Source: Streptococcus sp. 121 (GTDB taxonomy: Bacteria > Bacillota > Bacilli > Lactobacillales > Streptococcaceae). From it: a stretch of DNA of 64,000 nt. Shown here piece by piece: positions 46,655 to 54,876 of the stretch; the first letter of the stretch is position 1; the number at the start of each line of letters is the position of its first letter. The translations under genes and the position numbers were made by a program. The notes under the pieces are model-generated. The model was not told the origin of the DNA. It was given only the letters and a program-made list of their open reading frames with translations, and made no database searches. Location: contig NZ_JAEMED010000005.1 of NCBI RefSeq assembly GCF_016458205.1, positions 1 through 64,000 on the forward strand. Direction: 5' to 3'.

Positions 46655-46700
46655 GTCTTCTCCTTTTTACTTTCGCCTATTATATCACGAAAGAAGGGAG

Positions 46701-46731
46701 AAAAAAAGGAGGTCTTTTCAGAAACCTCCTC
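46701..46731 (-). terminator. Terminator of the surface nucleotidase gene
   Basis: AGGAGGT and ACCTCCT form a stem with an AGAAACC/GGTTTCT-like inner pairing, followed on the minus strand by seven T. Confidence 0.85.
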
Positions 46732-46800
46732 TTTTTCAGGAAATAAGCACTTTCTTATTCGGAATTAACGAACTTTTATCCCACTTGTCTGGCACTTTCC

Positions 46801-49293
46801 TCATTTTTGTTTGCGTTTCCCTAATCCTGCTGGCAGCAAGGCAAGGAGAGCCAAACCGAAACTCATCCAGATAGAGTCTTTAGTTCCAGTATTTGGAAGA
46901 GTCCCTTTTGAAGATGAACTTTGAACTGCTAGCAAGCTTGATTCTTGAACTTTTGAAGCTCGGCTTGGTTGATTAGCTAAAACTTGAGATTCTTGACCAT
47001 CCAGACTCCTATTGGGTTTTGTTGGAGTCAGTGGTTGAACCGAAGTTACAGGCTGATTAGGGCTAGCCGGATTAGTTGGTTGACTAGGCTGTTCTGGCTT
47101 TGTGGGTTGTTCCGGTTGAACCGGTTGCTCTGGTTCCGGAAGTGGGCTGTATTGGTAGCGGAATTCACCAAATCCTTCGACTGTATCTGAAATTCCCACA
47201 AAAGAAATGGCCGGATTGCTCGCTAAATGTTCTTGAGCTTTCAAGGAAGTCAAGAAACGAAGATCTAAATCCTTAATGGTATCCGCAAAGCTCCAGTTAT
47301 GATTTGGACGAGCATCAATCGTTTTTTCAGACACAATGTAATCAATCAAAGCTTGACGATTTTGCAAGTTGAGCAGGCGGCTTTCTTGGGCATCTTTCAC
47401 TCCTGGGAAAGGACCGCTTGCTCGGTAGTTATTGGTAACAACCATGAAGATTTGGTCATCTGTCACTTCTTTTCCTTGGTAGCGAAGGTTGCGAACCCGG
47501 CTAGCAGTTGGATTGACCAATTCCGCACCAATAGAATATTTATTGGGTTGGGTAATATCCAGTTCGTAAGTAACACCGTCAATTACATCAAAGTTATAGG
47601 TTCTAAAGGAGGTGTTAATCATATTTTGTGGTTCTTTTTTTGTCGGATCAACTTGATTAAATTGACCAGCCGCCATTTCCAACCACTCCTTCAATTGAGC
47701 CCCATTAATTTTAAGCAAGGCCACAACATTGTCATAGACATAAAGATCCGCCACGTTTTTAATGGCTAAAGGCCCTGCCTTAATATCGGTATAGGAGTTA
47801 GGATCGTTCCGTGCCCCAGCTTTAAAAGGTGCCGCTGCTGAAAGCAAGGGCAGGTTAGCCTCTTCTGTCCCCGCAAGAACCTGTTTGGCATACCAGAGTT
47901 GTGCCTGATTCACAATTTGAACGGATGGATCATCCTGAACAAGGGAGAAGTAAGAATGGATAGGACTTGGAGTCTGTCCAACTTCTTGACGGACATAGCG
48001 AATGGTAGCTTCGTGTACTTCTTTGGCCAAATTCAAGACCCGTTCATCTGCCTTGCTGGATTTGGTATCAATTTTACGAAGGACTGCCCCAGACTCCTCA
48101 ACCTGCCAAGCACCATTGGTGTAGTGCAATTTCAAGTCCATGATCCCCAAGTGATCCCCGTATTTACCTGCCATGGTTACTGGGATCCCATTGATTTTAC
48201 CATTGGTATCATCCACACCCTTAATTTTTGAGTAGAAACCGGTCCCAGTTCCAGATGGGAAATTAGCGTGTGAATGCCCGGTCGCAACGGCATCCACTCC
48301 AGGAATACCTGCAAGTTGGTAGCCAATATTTTCTTCCCCAACAAGATAGGTATCATCTCCGATACCAGAATGAGACATGACCACAACCACATCTGCTCCA
48401 GCCTTCCGCATTTGTGGAACCAAATCGGTTACAGCTTGAACGGCATCCAGAGCGATTACTTTTCCTTCAAGGTGACCACGATCCCAGTTCATAATTTGAG
48501 GTGGTACAATTCCTGTGAGCCCTACTTGAACTGTTACCAACTGTCCTTCAGAATCCTTGAAAGTTTTAGGGACAATCACATAAGGAGTAAAGAGATGCTC
48601 CTTGGTTTGGGCATCCAACACATTGGCATTCAAAAGCGGAACTTTGGAAGAGGCCACAACCCGACGTAGGTAGTCAAGTCCATAGTTAAATTCATGGTTC
48701 CCCAATGCGGCTCCATCATAATTCAATTCCTTAAAGGCCGCAAACATGGGATGCTCTTCACCTTCTTTAACCGGATCCACAATAGCCTTGTAAGTTCCAA
48801 GAGGTGTTCCTTGAATCGTATCCCCACTATCAACGATAACTACATTGGAATTCTCTGCAATCGCTTCTTCCATCAAGACAGCTGTCTTAGCCAATCCAAG
48901 TGTCTCAACCTGCATATCTTGGTAGTAATCATAGTTCACCAAGTTAGTATGAAGGTCGGTCGTTGCTAGAATTCGCATATCCACTCGTTGACCTTCGACA
49001 GGTGGTTTGACTGGTTCTTCCTGAATAGGATTGGACAAGACTGTAGCCTCAGGGGCTTTCTCCTCAATTGCCAATCCACCATTATCCTGCCCTTGAGCTG
49101 CTTCCGCAGGGGCTTGCAAGAGTGGATCGGGAGTCTCAGGCATCTCCGCTTGCGGTAAGGCTGGACTAACCGTTTCTTGCCCTGCTGTAGATTGGGGATT
49201 CGTTGCTTGATCCGCCTGAACCTCTTCCGCAACTGCCACTGCTGCGGCCAGGCTTAACAGCATCGCAGACTTTTTCAAATATGAATGAACCAT
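46801..49293 (-). CDS. LPXTG-anchored 5'-nucleotidase / 2',3'-cyclic nucleotide phosphodiesterase
   Basis: 830-residue surface enzyme. It has an N-terminal signal peptide (KKSAMLLSLAAAVAVAEEVQA) and an acidic Pro/Glu linker to about 100. The calcineurin-like metal motifs are LATTDLHTN (about 110), VDSGDTIQG, LGNHEFNYG, VVMSHSGIGDD and ATGHSHANF. The 5'-nucleotidase C-terminal substrate domain, a Pro-rich QPTKPEQPSQP wall spanner, LPNTGTKD, a hydrophobic helix and the KRKQK tail follow. It would degrade extracellular nucleotides, possibly including cyclic dinucleotides, as its relatives CdnP (GBS) and SntA (S. suis) do. Monocistronic. Confidence 0.92.
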   Translation of the reverse strand: MVHSYLKKSAMLLSLAAAVAVAEEVQADQATNPQSTAGQETVSPALPQAEMPETPDPLLQAPAEAAQGQDNGGLAIEEKAPEATVLSNPIQEEPVKPPVEGQRVDMRILATTDLHTNLVNYDYYQDMQVETLGLAKTAVLMEEAIAENSNVVIVDSGDTIQGTPLGTYKAIVDPVKEGEEHPMFAAFKELNYDGAALGNHEFNYGLDYLRRVVASSKVPLLNANVLDAQTKEHLFTPYVIVPKTFKDSEGQLVTVQVGLTGIVPPQIMNWDRGHLEGKVIALDAVQAVTDLVPQMRKAGADVVVVMSHSGIGDDTYLVGEENIGYQLAGIPGVDAVATGHSHANFPSGTGTGFYSKIKGVDDTNGKINGIPVTMAGKYGDHLGIMDLKLHYTNGAWQVEESGAVLRKIDTKSSKADERVLNLAKEVHEATIRYVRQEVGQTPSPIHSYFSLVQDDPSVQIVNQAQLWYAKQVLAGTEEANLPLLSAAAPFKAGARNDPNSYTDIKAGPLAIKNVADLYVYDNVVALLKINGAQLKEWLEMAAGQFNQVDPTKKEPQNMINTSFRTYNFDVIDGVTYELDITQPNKYSIGAELVNPTASRVRNLRYQGKEVTDDQIFMVVTNNYRASGPFPGVKDAQESRLLNLQNRQALIDYIVSEKTIDARPNHNWSFADTIKDLDLRFLTSLKAQEHLASNPAISFVGISDTVEGFGEFRYQYSPLPEPEQPVQPEQPTKPEQPSQPTNPASPNQPVTSVQPLTPTKPNRSLDGQESQVLANQPSRASKVQESSLLAVQSSSSKGTLPNTGTKDSIWMSFGLALLALLPAGLGKRKQK

Positions 49294-49445
49294 GATAACC
49301 TCCTAAAACTGTTCGATTCTTGAATATTATAAACAATATAGCGTCACAATTCAAGAATTCACCAGTAATCTCCGAACATTTTAGACAATCTGTCCTCAAA
49401 TGTTCCTTTTATATTTGTTGTTGCTTATTACAGCTTGGAAATCAA

Positions 49446-49492
49446 AAAGTCTACAACCGAGTATTTTTGACACACTTGATTGTAGACTTTTG
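49446..49492 (-). terminator. Terminator downstream of the YbjQ gene
   Basis: AAAGTCTACAA and TTGTAGACTTT form an 11-bp stem with a long loop, and T-rich sequence follows on the minus strand. Confidence 0.8.
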
Positions 49493-49503
49493 TTTCAGTT
49501 CCA

Positions 49504-49824
49504 TTAATGAGTAACAACGGCTGTTCCTGAACAAGTTACCATCATCATTCCATTGTCGGCACCCAGGATTTCATAATCCATTTTCATACCGATGATGGCA
49601 TTGGCACCAATTTGCGCTGCTCGTTCTTTCATTTCCTCAATAGCCTCTTCCCGGGCAGACTTGAGCTCATCTTCATACCCTTTAGAACGACCACCGAAGA
49701 CATTTCGCAAGCCTGCACCAATATCTTTAAACATATTGACACCTGTAATCACTTCCCCAAAGACGATTCCTTTGTATTCCTGAACCGTTTTTCCTTCAAT
49801 AGCATTGGTTGTTGTAACGATCAT
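49504..49824 (-). CDS. YbjQ/UPF0145 family protein
   Basis: 106 residues. It has the opening [25 protein letters not shown] and the central [18 protein letters not shown] helix. The C-terminal [17 protein letters not shown] with [12 protein letters not shown] defines the UPF0145 heavy-metal-binding-like family. Cytoplasmic, probably oligomeric; function unknown. It is close downstream of the GNAT gene (23 bases). Confidence 0.92.
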   Translation of the reverse strand: MIVTTTNAIEGKTVQEYKGIVFGEVITGVNMFKDIGAGLRNVFGGRSKGYEDELKSAREEAIEEMKERAAQIGANAIIGMKMDYEILGADNGMMMVTCSGTAVVTH

Positions 49825-49847
49825 CGTTTTCTCCTTTATTAATGACG

Positions 49848-50456
49848 TTAGTGAGGAACTTCACTAATTTCCCGAATAAAAACACATAAACCATTTTCTG
49901 ACTGAAAATTTGAAATTTCTCTAAAGCCAAAATCTTGATAAAAATTACGTAAAACAGTGATGTTCTCACATTCTAGCCACACATATTTTGCTTTTATTAG
50001 TCTTGAAGCAGCTAAAACATAATCATAGGCTAATGCCAGTAACTCTCGACCTTTTAGCACATATTGTGCTCTTTCAGTTTCTCTAGAATAATTTTTACCT
50101 ATTTGCCCAATTAGATAGCTATTAATTTGGAATTTCTCTCCGATTAGACGACCATATTTGCTAAATCGTTTTCTCTGAGTCCTACTTAAACTTTCAAAAT
50201 CCACCCTACTTATTGTTAGAGGTTTATTCGCGAGTGAAAAATAACCTAATAAAATGCTGGACTCCTTTTCAAAAACTAAATAGGTTGATGCCGTCGCAGT
50301 TTTTTGAAAGATGATAGCTTTTCGATGCAAAAACTCTTCAACTTCATGTGTTTGATCTGCAATATGGATACTTTTAAAAGTATTCAAAATTTCCTGAATA
50401 GTCTCACCCCTAAGATTTTCCAAAAGATCTTCTAATGAAACAATTCTAATTCCCAA
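49848..50456 (-). CDS. GNAT-family acetyltransferase, possible toxin of a two-gene module
   Basis: 202 residues with GNAT elements: [17 protein letters not shown], a beta strand before [14 protein letters not shown], the acetyl-CoA loop region [12 protein letters not shown] and the C-terminal [15 protein letters not shown] start at 50456 with AGAAAGG nine bases upstream fits; the gap to the small gene before it is five bases. A small protein followed by a GNAT enzyme is the layout of tRNA-acetylating toxin-antitoxin pairs. The preceding protein is not a standard RHH antitoxin, so this remains a hypothesis. Confidence 0.7.
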   Translation of the reverse strand: MGIRIVSLEDLLENLRGETIQEILNTFKSIHIADQTHEVEEFLHRKAIIFQKTATASTYLVFEKESSILLGYFSLANKPLTISRVDFESLSRTQRKRFSKYGRLIGEKFQINSYLIGQIGKNYSRETERAQYVLKGRELLALAYDYVLAASRLIKAKYVWLECENITVLRNFYQDFGFREISNFQSENGLCVFIREISEVPH

Positions 50457-50461
50457 TATAG

Positions 50462-50626
50462 CTAACCTTTCTTAAACATCTCTTTTATCGTTTTAGGATT
50501 CGTAACTACTTCAACATTTGTTGGACCTTGAAATTTTATATCTGATTTTGCAGAGAGTGCTGTTAATAAGCTATCTGCCGAATCTCGAGTAAAAATTAAA
50601 TCAGTTGTAAAACTCTTTGTAGCCAT
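50462..50626 (-). CDS. Small protein upstream of the GNAT gene, possible antitoxin
   Basis: 54 residues: MATKSFTTDLIFTRDSADSL, then LLTALSAKSDIKF..., ending KTIKEMFKKG. Small proteins with this MATKSFTTD opening are common in streptococcal accessory DNA beside toxin-like partners (from memory). GAAGGGGAG lies before the ATG. Only five bases separate it from the GNAT start, so they are co-translated. The base composition is AT-rich like the neighbouring accessory sequence. Confidence 0.7.
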   Translation of the reverse strand: MATKSFTTDLIFTRDSADSLLTALSAKSDIKFQGPTNVEVVTNPKTIKEMFKKG

Positions 50627-51133
50627 TAAAACTCCCCTTCAATCTTATAATTAACATTATTATCCCAAAGTATTTTATTTCTTTCAAGTATAAACCTTAT
50701 ACTAAGGAATAAAATTTCCTCAATCCAAAATAAATTGTAGACTTAAAAGCACTAAAATTTTGTAAGTCAAAACCTTAGATGATTATTTTTAAAGTTCAAA
50801 TATTTAAAGGAAATACTTTGGAATTACTATCTAGACAGCACGTTCAAAAAAATCCCTTAGACCTAGGTTTATAACCTATTTCCAAGGGATTTAGAAAATT
50901 TAAATCGATATTAACGTACAGTGCGGATATAGCGGTGTAATTTTTAGTGCATATAAATAGGAAGAAAACCCTATAAAATAAGCATCTATAAGACCCGAAT
51001 CTACCTCCACTTCCACCAAAAATCTACAAAAGTTTTAGTCTTATGCCCCTTTTTTGCCCCCTAAAAACGCAAAAAATCCCATCCGAAAAAAATCCAGAGA
51101 GGTGTTTTTGTCACCGACAGAACTGTCAGCTAC
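50627..51133. other. Non-coding junction between accessory genes and prophage
   Basis: About 500 bp without a supportable gene. It holds a hairpin at 50850-50892 (AAATCCCTT/AAGGGATTT with inner TAGGTTATAAACCTA) and a C-rich stretch CCCCTTTTTTGCCCCCTAAAA at 51046-51066. The phage attachment site probably lies here, but its partner end is outside the window and the core cannot be identified. Confidence 0.5.
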
Positions 51134-51871
51134 CTATTCGAAAGAACCAAAGCTAGTTACACGACGACCATTTTCAGATTGACCAACTGCAACATAGCGA
51201 CGATTGCCTGATTGGGCGATGTAAGTGATCCAGATGTATCCGTCGAGATCACACCATCCATCATAGTGAATTTTTTGACCTGGCGTATAGACCGCTATAA
51301 TCTCACCGTCAAGACCTGCCTTCGCACGGACATTCAAAGCTGAAACTTCTACAGTGAAAGTTCCTGTTTCTTCGTAGATAGTACCGTCTCCGGTCGGAGT
51401 TGGTAGAGCAGGCGCTGGTGAGTCAGATATTGGGTAATAGAACCAACCAACAACTCCATCAAAACCACGAGTAGTATATCGAGCTGGACCTCCAACAATC
51501 AAGCTATCCGCATTTCCATCAATGTTTTGCTCGATTGTCTGCATGGTATAGCCATCAGAATCTGCAATAACTAGCCCAGTATGGCCGTATGGATGTCCCC
51601 AAATATAAGTTGTATCCATAACGAATACCGCCCCAGCTCTCGGCTTGGAATTGACATTTCCAACTTCGTTGTACTCTACTTCCCAGCCAAGTCCTGCTGC
51701 TGCATTAAGCAGGTCAATCGCATTTCCCCAAAGGGTTTTACCAAAGAACTGACTTGCGATTCCGTTTGGTAAGTCCACACACTGTGTACCGAAATATCCG
51801 TCCTGATCCCAACCTTGCCCTGCATTTGCGAGATTTTCCGCAAAGTTAATAATCTCATTTAGTGTCGCCAT
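51134..51871 (-). CDS. Phage endolysin, CHAP domain plus SH3b wall-binding domain
   Basis: 245 residues. The N-terminal CHAP amidase/endopeptidase has catalytic Cys31 in FGTQCVDLPNGIASQF and His near 97 in HPYGHTGLVIADSDG. A Pro-rich linker follows near 155 (SPAPALPTPTGDG). The C-terminal SH3b domain (ALNVRAKAGLDGEIIAVYT, YIWITYIAQSGNRRYVAVG) closely resembles that of the S. suis phage lysin PlySs2 by memory. The start MATLNEIINF follows AAAGGAGG inside the end of the holin gene. No signal peptide, so release depends on the holin. Confidence 0.92.
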   Translation of the reverse strand: MATLNEIINFAENLANAGQGWDQDGYFGTQCVDLPNGIASQFFGKTLWGNAIDLLNAAAGLGWEVEYNEVGNVNSKPRAGAVFVMDTTYIWGHPYGHTGLVIADSDGYTMQTIEQNIDGNADSLIVGGPARYTTRGFDGVVGWFYYPISDSPAPALPTPTGDGTIYEETGTFTVEVSALNVRAKAGLDGEIIAVYTPGQKIHYDGWCDLDGYIWITYIAQSGNRRYVAVGQSENGRRVTSFGSFE

Positions 51872-52316
51872 TTGTATTTCCTCCTTTATTTTCAATATTC
51901 AAATTAGCCTCAACCAAAGACTGCGCCAATTGATTGGCTTTTTTCTTTTTCTGGTTGATGTAGGGTTTTAAAAACTCGGGAAAACCTAGACCGATAACTT
52001 CCCAATTCTCAACTATCGAACCTAAATAGTTAAAATTGAAAAACATAACCCAAGCAATCCCAAAAGGCCGAACCCCCAAAGCCCGTGAATAAGTCGCAAC
52101 GATAATAATAGTCGCAAAGACTAGGATATGCCGAAGCATACCCAAAGTTCCTGTCTTGCTATCAAAAGTTTTTGTTTTCATCGCCTTAACATAACCCGTG
52201 ATAATATCAGTCCACATCAACCACCAAAAGGCATGAATATAGGGACTGTTGACCAGCCCCCTTAAATGTAAAAATAAATCACTGGCTACTAAGTCAGGCA
52301 GAATTGGTTGGTACAT
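51855..52316 (-). CDS. Phage holin family protein
   Basis: 153 residues with several hydrophobic helices: YIHAFWWLMWTDIITGYVKA, the typical 'D.ITGYxKA' helix of the phage_holin_4 / toxin-secretion family, then LRHILVFATIIIVATYSRAL and GIAWVMFFNFNYLGSIVENW. A Lys/Asn-rich cytoplasmic tail follows. It forms the membrane lesion releasing the lysin. It overlaps the lysin start by 17 bases. Confidence 0.9.
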   Translation of the reverse strand: MYQPILPDLVASDLFLHLRGLVNSPYIHAFWWLMWTDIITGYVKAMKTKTFDSKTGTLGMLRHILVFATIIIVATYSRALGVRPFGIAWVMFFNFNYLGSIVENWEVIGLGFPEFLKPYINQKKKKANQLAQSLVEANLNIENKGGNTNGDTK

Positions 52317-52317
52317 C

Positions 52318-52458
52318 CTACTTGCCTCCTTCTTCCGCTCCTGATTCGATTCCAGATAGTTCTAAAAGTTCTTTCACCTTAGCACGATACCGTTTTGGTA
52401 CTTGCTCAAGAGTAATCCATCCACGTTCAATCTGCATTGCAAAAAAGTTAATCATCAT
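52318..52458 (-). CDS. Short phage protein, XkdX/CD1375-like
   Basis: 46 residues: MMINFFAMQIERGWITLEQV, then PKRYRAKVKELLELSG. The pattern (aromatic start, IERGWITLEQVP, K-rich helix) is that of the small XkdX/CD1375 family found before phage holins. The start at 52458 follows AAGGAGAACAAGCT. It lies one base before the holin gene. Function unknown. Confidence 0.75.
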   Translation of the reverse strand: MMINFFAMQIERGWITLEQVPKRYRAKVKELLELSGIESGAEEGGK

Positions 52459-52477
52459 AGCTTGTTCTCCTTTAAAA

Positions 52478-52846
52478 TTATTCTTCAATTTCTGTAGTAT
52501 CTTCATCATTATTAAAAATAATTTCATTGACAGTCATGCTGACAGTTTGAATCATCTTCTCAGATTCATCTAATGCCTTTTGCATTTTATCCATCATCTC
52601 ATTGAACTGGGCGATTTTTTCACCCATGACATTAAACTTCTCGTTCTCAGCCCGTTGCGGGAAGTTCTGATTGTAGATTTCATCCATCGCTAACTCGTAG
52701 AGTTCGCTATCAGACTTCTCAATCACATCTGGACTAAGAAAGACTGGATAGACCGCACCTTCCGCATTACCAAGATTGATTTGCGCCTTAGATGGATTCC
52801 CATCTGCTCCATAGCGCAACGCTTTTGATTGGTATTCAAGTTTCAT
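52478..52846 (-). CDS. DUF1366-like phage protein
   Basis: 122 residues. The start MKLEYQSKALRYGADG has an A/G-rich site upstream (AAAGGAACACACT). An N-terminal beta-rich part ends INLGNAEGAVYPVFLSPDV, followed by a helical coiled-coil region (MGEKIAQFNEMMDKMQKALDESEKMIQTV in two segments) and an acidic tail DEDTTEIEE. It is the typical DUF1366 position between the receptor-binding protein and the holin. Function unknown. Confidence 0.75.
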   Translation of the reverse strand: MKLEYQSKALRYGADGNPSKAQINLGNAEGAVYPVFLSPDVIEKSDSELYELAMDEIYNQNFPQRAENEKFNVMGEKIAQFNEMMDKMQKALDESEKMIQTVSMTVNEIIFNNDEDTTEIEE

Positions 52847-52859
52847 AGTGTGTTCCTTT

Positions 52860-54875
52860 CTAAACTGTAAATGTGATTTGGGCATTGACGACGTAATTAT
52901 TTCTGATTGTCCCACCTAAGAACGACCAATCGCCTGTTTCCTGGATTTGAAGTTTCGCAATCTCATTGTTGACTGCCCACATTGCAATATTTTCCATAAT
53001 CCGGTATGGAGGTCTGTATTCTTCAGGAAGAAGTGTAAACCTCATATCAGTTCCTTTAGTCAACTTAATTTCTACCAGCTTGATAGTAACTATCTCACCA
53101 ACTCGTTTTACACTGACACCTTCTTGGAGTTCTACCCATTGAGGTTCTGGTGGTTTTGGTGGTTCTGGTTTCTCTGCTCCAATCTCTCTCCAGTTTTTCC
53201 AAACACCAGAGTTATTGCAGTTTCTGACAAAGACCCTTAAATCCGTAGAGGTAAATTGTTGTGTAGTTTCCCACTTATCACTACCCATTTGGGTACGGAA
53301 GGCTTGTAAGAGACCCCAAGAAGAAATTGGCAAGTTTTTAGCTGAACCGGCACACCAGTAAAATCCTGTTGTCGTAACTAAATTCGCATCCATCACCCAA
53401 TAACCGTTTGGGTTTCCAGTTATTCGCCCTTTCTCTAATAAAGTTCCGTCTTTATCCGTTAATGCTGTCATTTGGATCATTCTATTATTCACAAACACAT
53501 CACCAGCAACATCTACCGCCCCACGTTCCCATGGTTTTTTGATTCCAACACCGTCTGGCGTATAGGATAGAACTACTTGTTCTGGCGGAACTTGATAGAC
53601 AAATTCTGTAGAGGTGAAGGAATCTTCCAGAACTCCTTTGATTGTCCAAGAACTGGTTCCAGAGTAACTACCAGTGAGCTGAGCTTCCGCATTGATAAAT
53701 TCAAAAGTAGAGGTCCACTCGCCAGCGGCGGAACCGTTTGCTGCACTGAAGTTAGGTGATAGACCTTTCGCAGCGAAAAACCGCAATTTCATGCGGTTTT
53801 TATTGCCAAGACTGGCCACCTTAGCATTCCTATTGATGAGCAGTACATCTTGCAAGGCTCCACTTCGCCTTATGCTGAAAGACAAAATCGGCGCATGGTA
53901 TGGCTCAAATCGAACCTTCTTATCAACTGGAGCTGATTCACGGCCACGGCTATCAATAACAGTGGCTCGAATCGTCACCTCACCGCTGCGATCGATAACT
54001 CCAAAAGTGCCGTTGTTTTCTGTTACTGTCTGATTGCTGCCTAAAACAACCGCTTTATATCCTTTGATGGTTGAACCTCGTACACCATGAGCCACGCCGA
54101 AATTGACCTTAACTTTGGATAGGATTTGAACAAACGGTCCATCAGGGAGTTTCCGTTTTACCACGTCGCTCCCTTCAGACAGACTGAAATTGCTAAGGGT
54201 TGGCTTGACAGAATCCGGAATTGTAACATTAGTCGCAAAAGACCGAGTCCCTAACTTCCTGCTACCACTGTAAGTATCCACATGGATTTGACCTGTTCCT
54301 GTTTGAGCGTTTGGAAAAAGGTCACACAGGTCCATCGGAGGTATCCAGTTAGTCGAGGTTGCCACATTTGATGCAATCGTTCCAGATTTATTCCCAAACT
54401 CATAGCGAACGGTGTGAGTGTATCCAGCCTTAACCGGTTGAATGGCAATGGTCATTTGCGAGCCAATAACCCCACTTGGGACTGTTGCTGAACTCGCTCT
54501 TGCAATATCTGCCAACTTGTAGCCTTGCTGACCAATGGCTAAGGCGTTAGGAGAGTAACCTCCCCCACCTTGTAAGTGAGCTGTCATGTTAGCTGTCTTA
54601 GAACCATCATCGTTGTGATTGACCGTGATGGTCTTATCTATCAGCTGGATACTAGAGTTATTTGAAAGCATAGCGGGTGAGCCAGAATAGGATAAAGTTT
54701 GCCCATCTACCGTCACACTCGCATTGATTTGATAACCCGTGAAAGTCCAGCCACTGTTTAAAAGATGAGCCCGTACACGAATTTGACTGGTATTAGCTTC
54801 GACATTTTGGGAGGTGGTATCCAACCATACACGAAGACGAAAGCCACGGTCATTATTTGACCAAAATTCTGCCAT
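52860..54875 (-). CDS. DUF859-family phage baseplate / receptor-binding protein
   Basis: 671 residues. The N-terminal module (NNDRGFRLRVWLDTTSQN, SQIRVRAHLLNSGWTFTGY, LQGGGGYSPNALAIGQ) is characteristic of DUF859. Fibronectin-like strands and a central ATVIDSRGRESAPVDKKV block follow, then a conserved tail-fibre segment with GRITGNPNGYWVMDANL and FYWCAGSAKNLP. The tip is QWVELQEGVSVKRVGEIVTIK through to TGDWSFLGGTIRNN. Being the last structural gene before lysis, it is the likely host-recognition protein. Its N-terminal module recurs in the distal tail protein at 60535. Confidence 0.8.
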   Translation of the reverse strand: MAEFWSNNDRGFRLRVWLDTTSQNVEANTSQIRVRAHLLNSGWTFTGYQINASVTVDGQTLSYSGSPAMLSNNSSIQLIDKTITVNHNDDGSKTANMTAHLQGGGGYSPNALAIGQQGYKLADIARASSATVPSGVIGSQMTIAIQPVKAGYTHTVRYEFGNKSGTIASNVATSTNWIPPMDLCDLFPNAQTGTGQIHVDTYSGSRKLGTRSFATNVTIPDSVKPTLSNFSLSEGSDVVKRKLPDGPFVQILSKVKVNFGVAHGVRGSTIKGYKAVVLGSNQTVTENNGTFGVIDRSGEVTIRATVIDSRGRESAPVDKKVRFEPYHAPILSFSIRRSGALQDVLLINRNAKVASLGNKNRMKLRFFAAKGLSPNFSAANGSAAGEWTSTFEFINAEAQLTGSYSGTSSWTIKGVLEDSFTSTEFVYQVPPEQVVLSYTPDGVGIKKPWERGAVDVAGDVFVNNRMIQMTALTDKDGTLLEKGRITGNPNGYWVMDANLVTTTGFYWCAGSAKNLPISSWGLLQAFRTQMGSDKWETTQQFTSTDLRVFVRNCNNSGVWKNWREIGAEKPEPPKPPEPQWVELQEGVSVKRVGEIVTIKLVEIKLTKGTDMRFTLLPEEYRPPYRIMENIAMWAVNNEIAKLQIQETGDWSFLGGTIRNNYVVNAQITFTV

Positions 54876-54876
54876 A

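Noticed and set aside
50850-50892. Possible tRNA-end attachment site of the prophage
   Set aside because: The hairpin does not resemble a tRNA 3' end and no duplicate is present in the window; it looks like a terminator.
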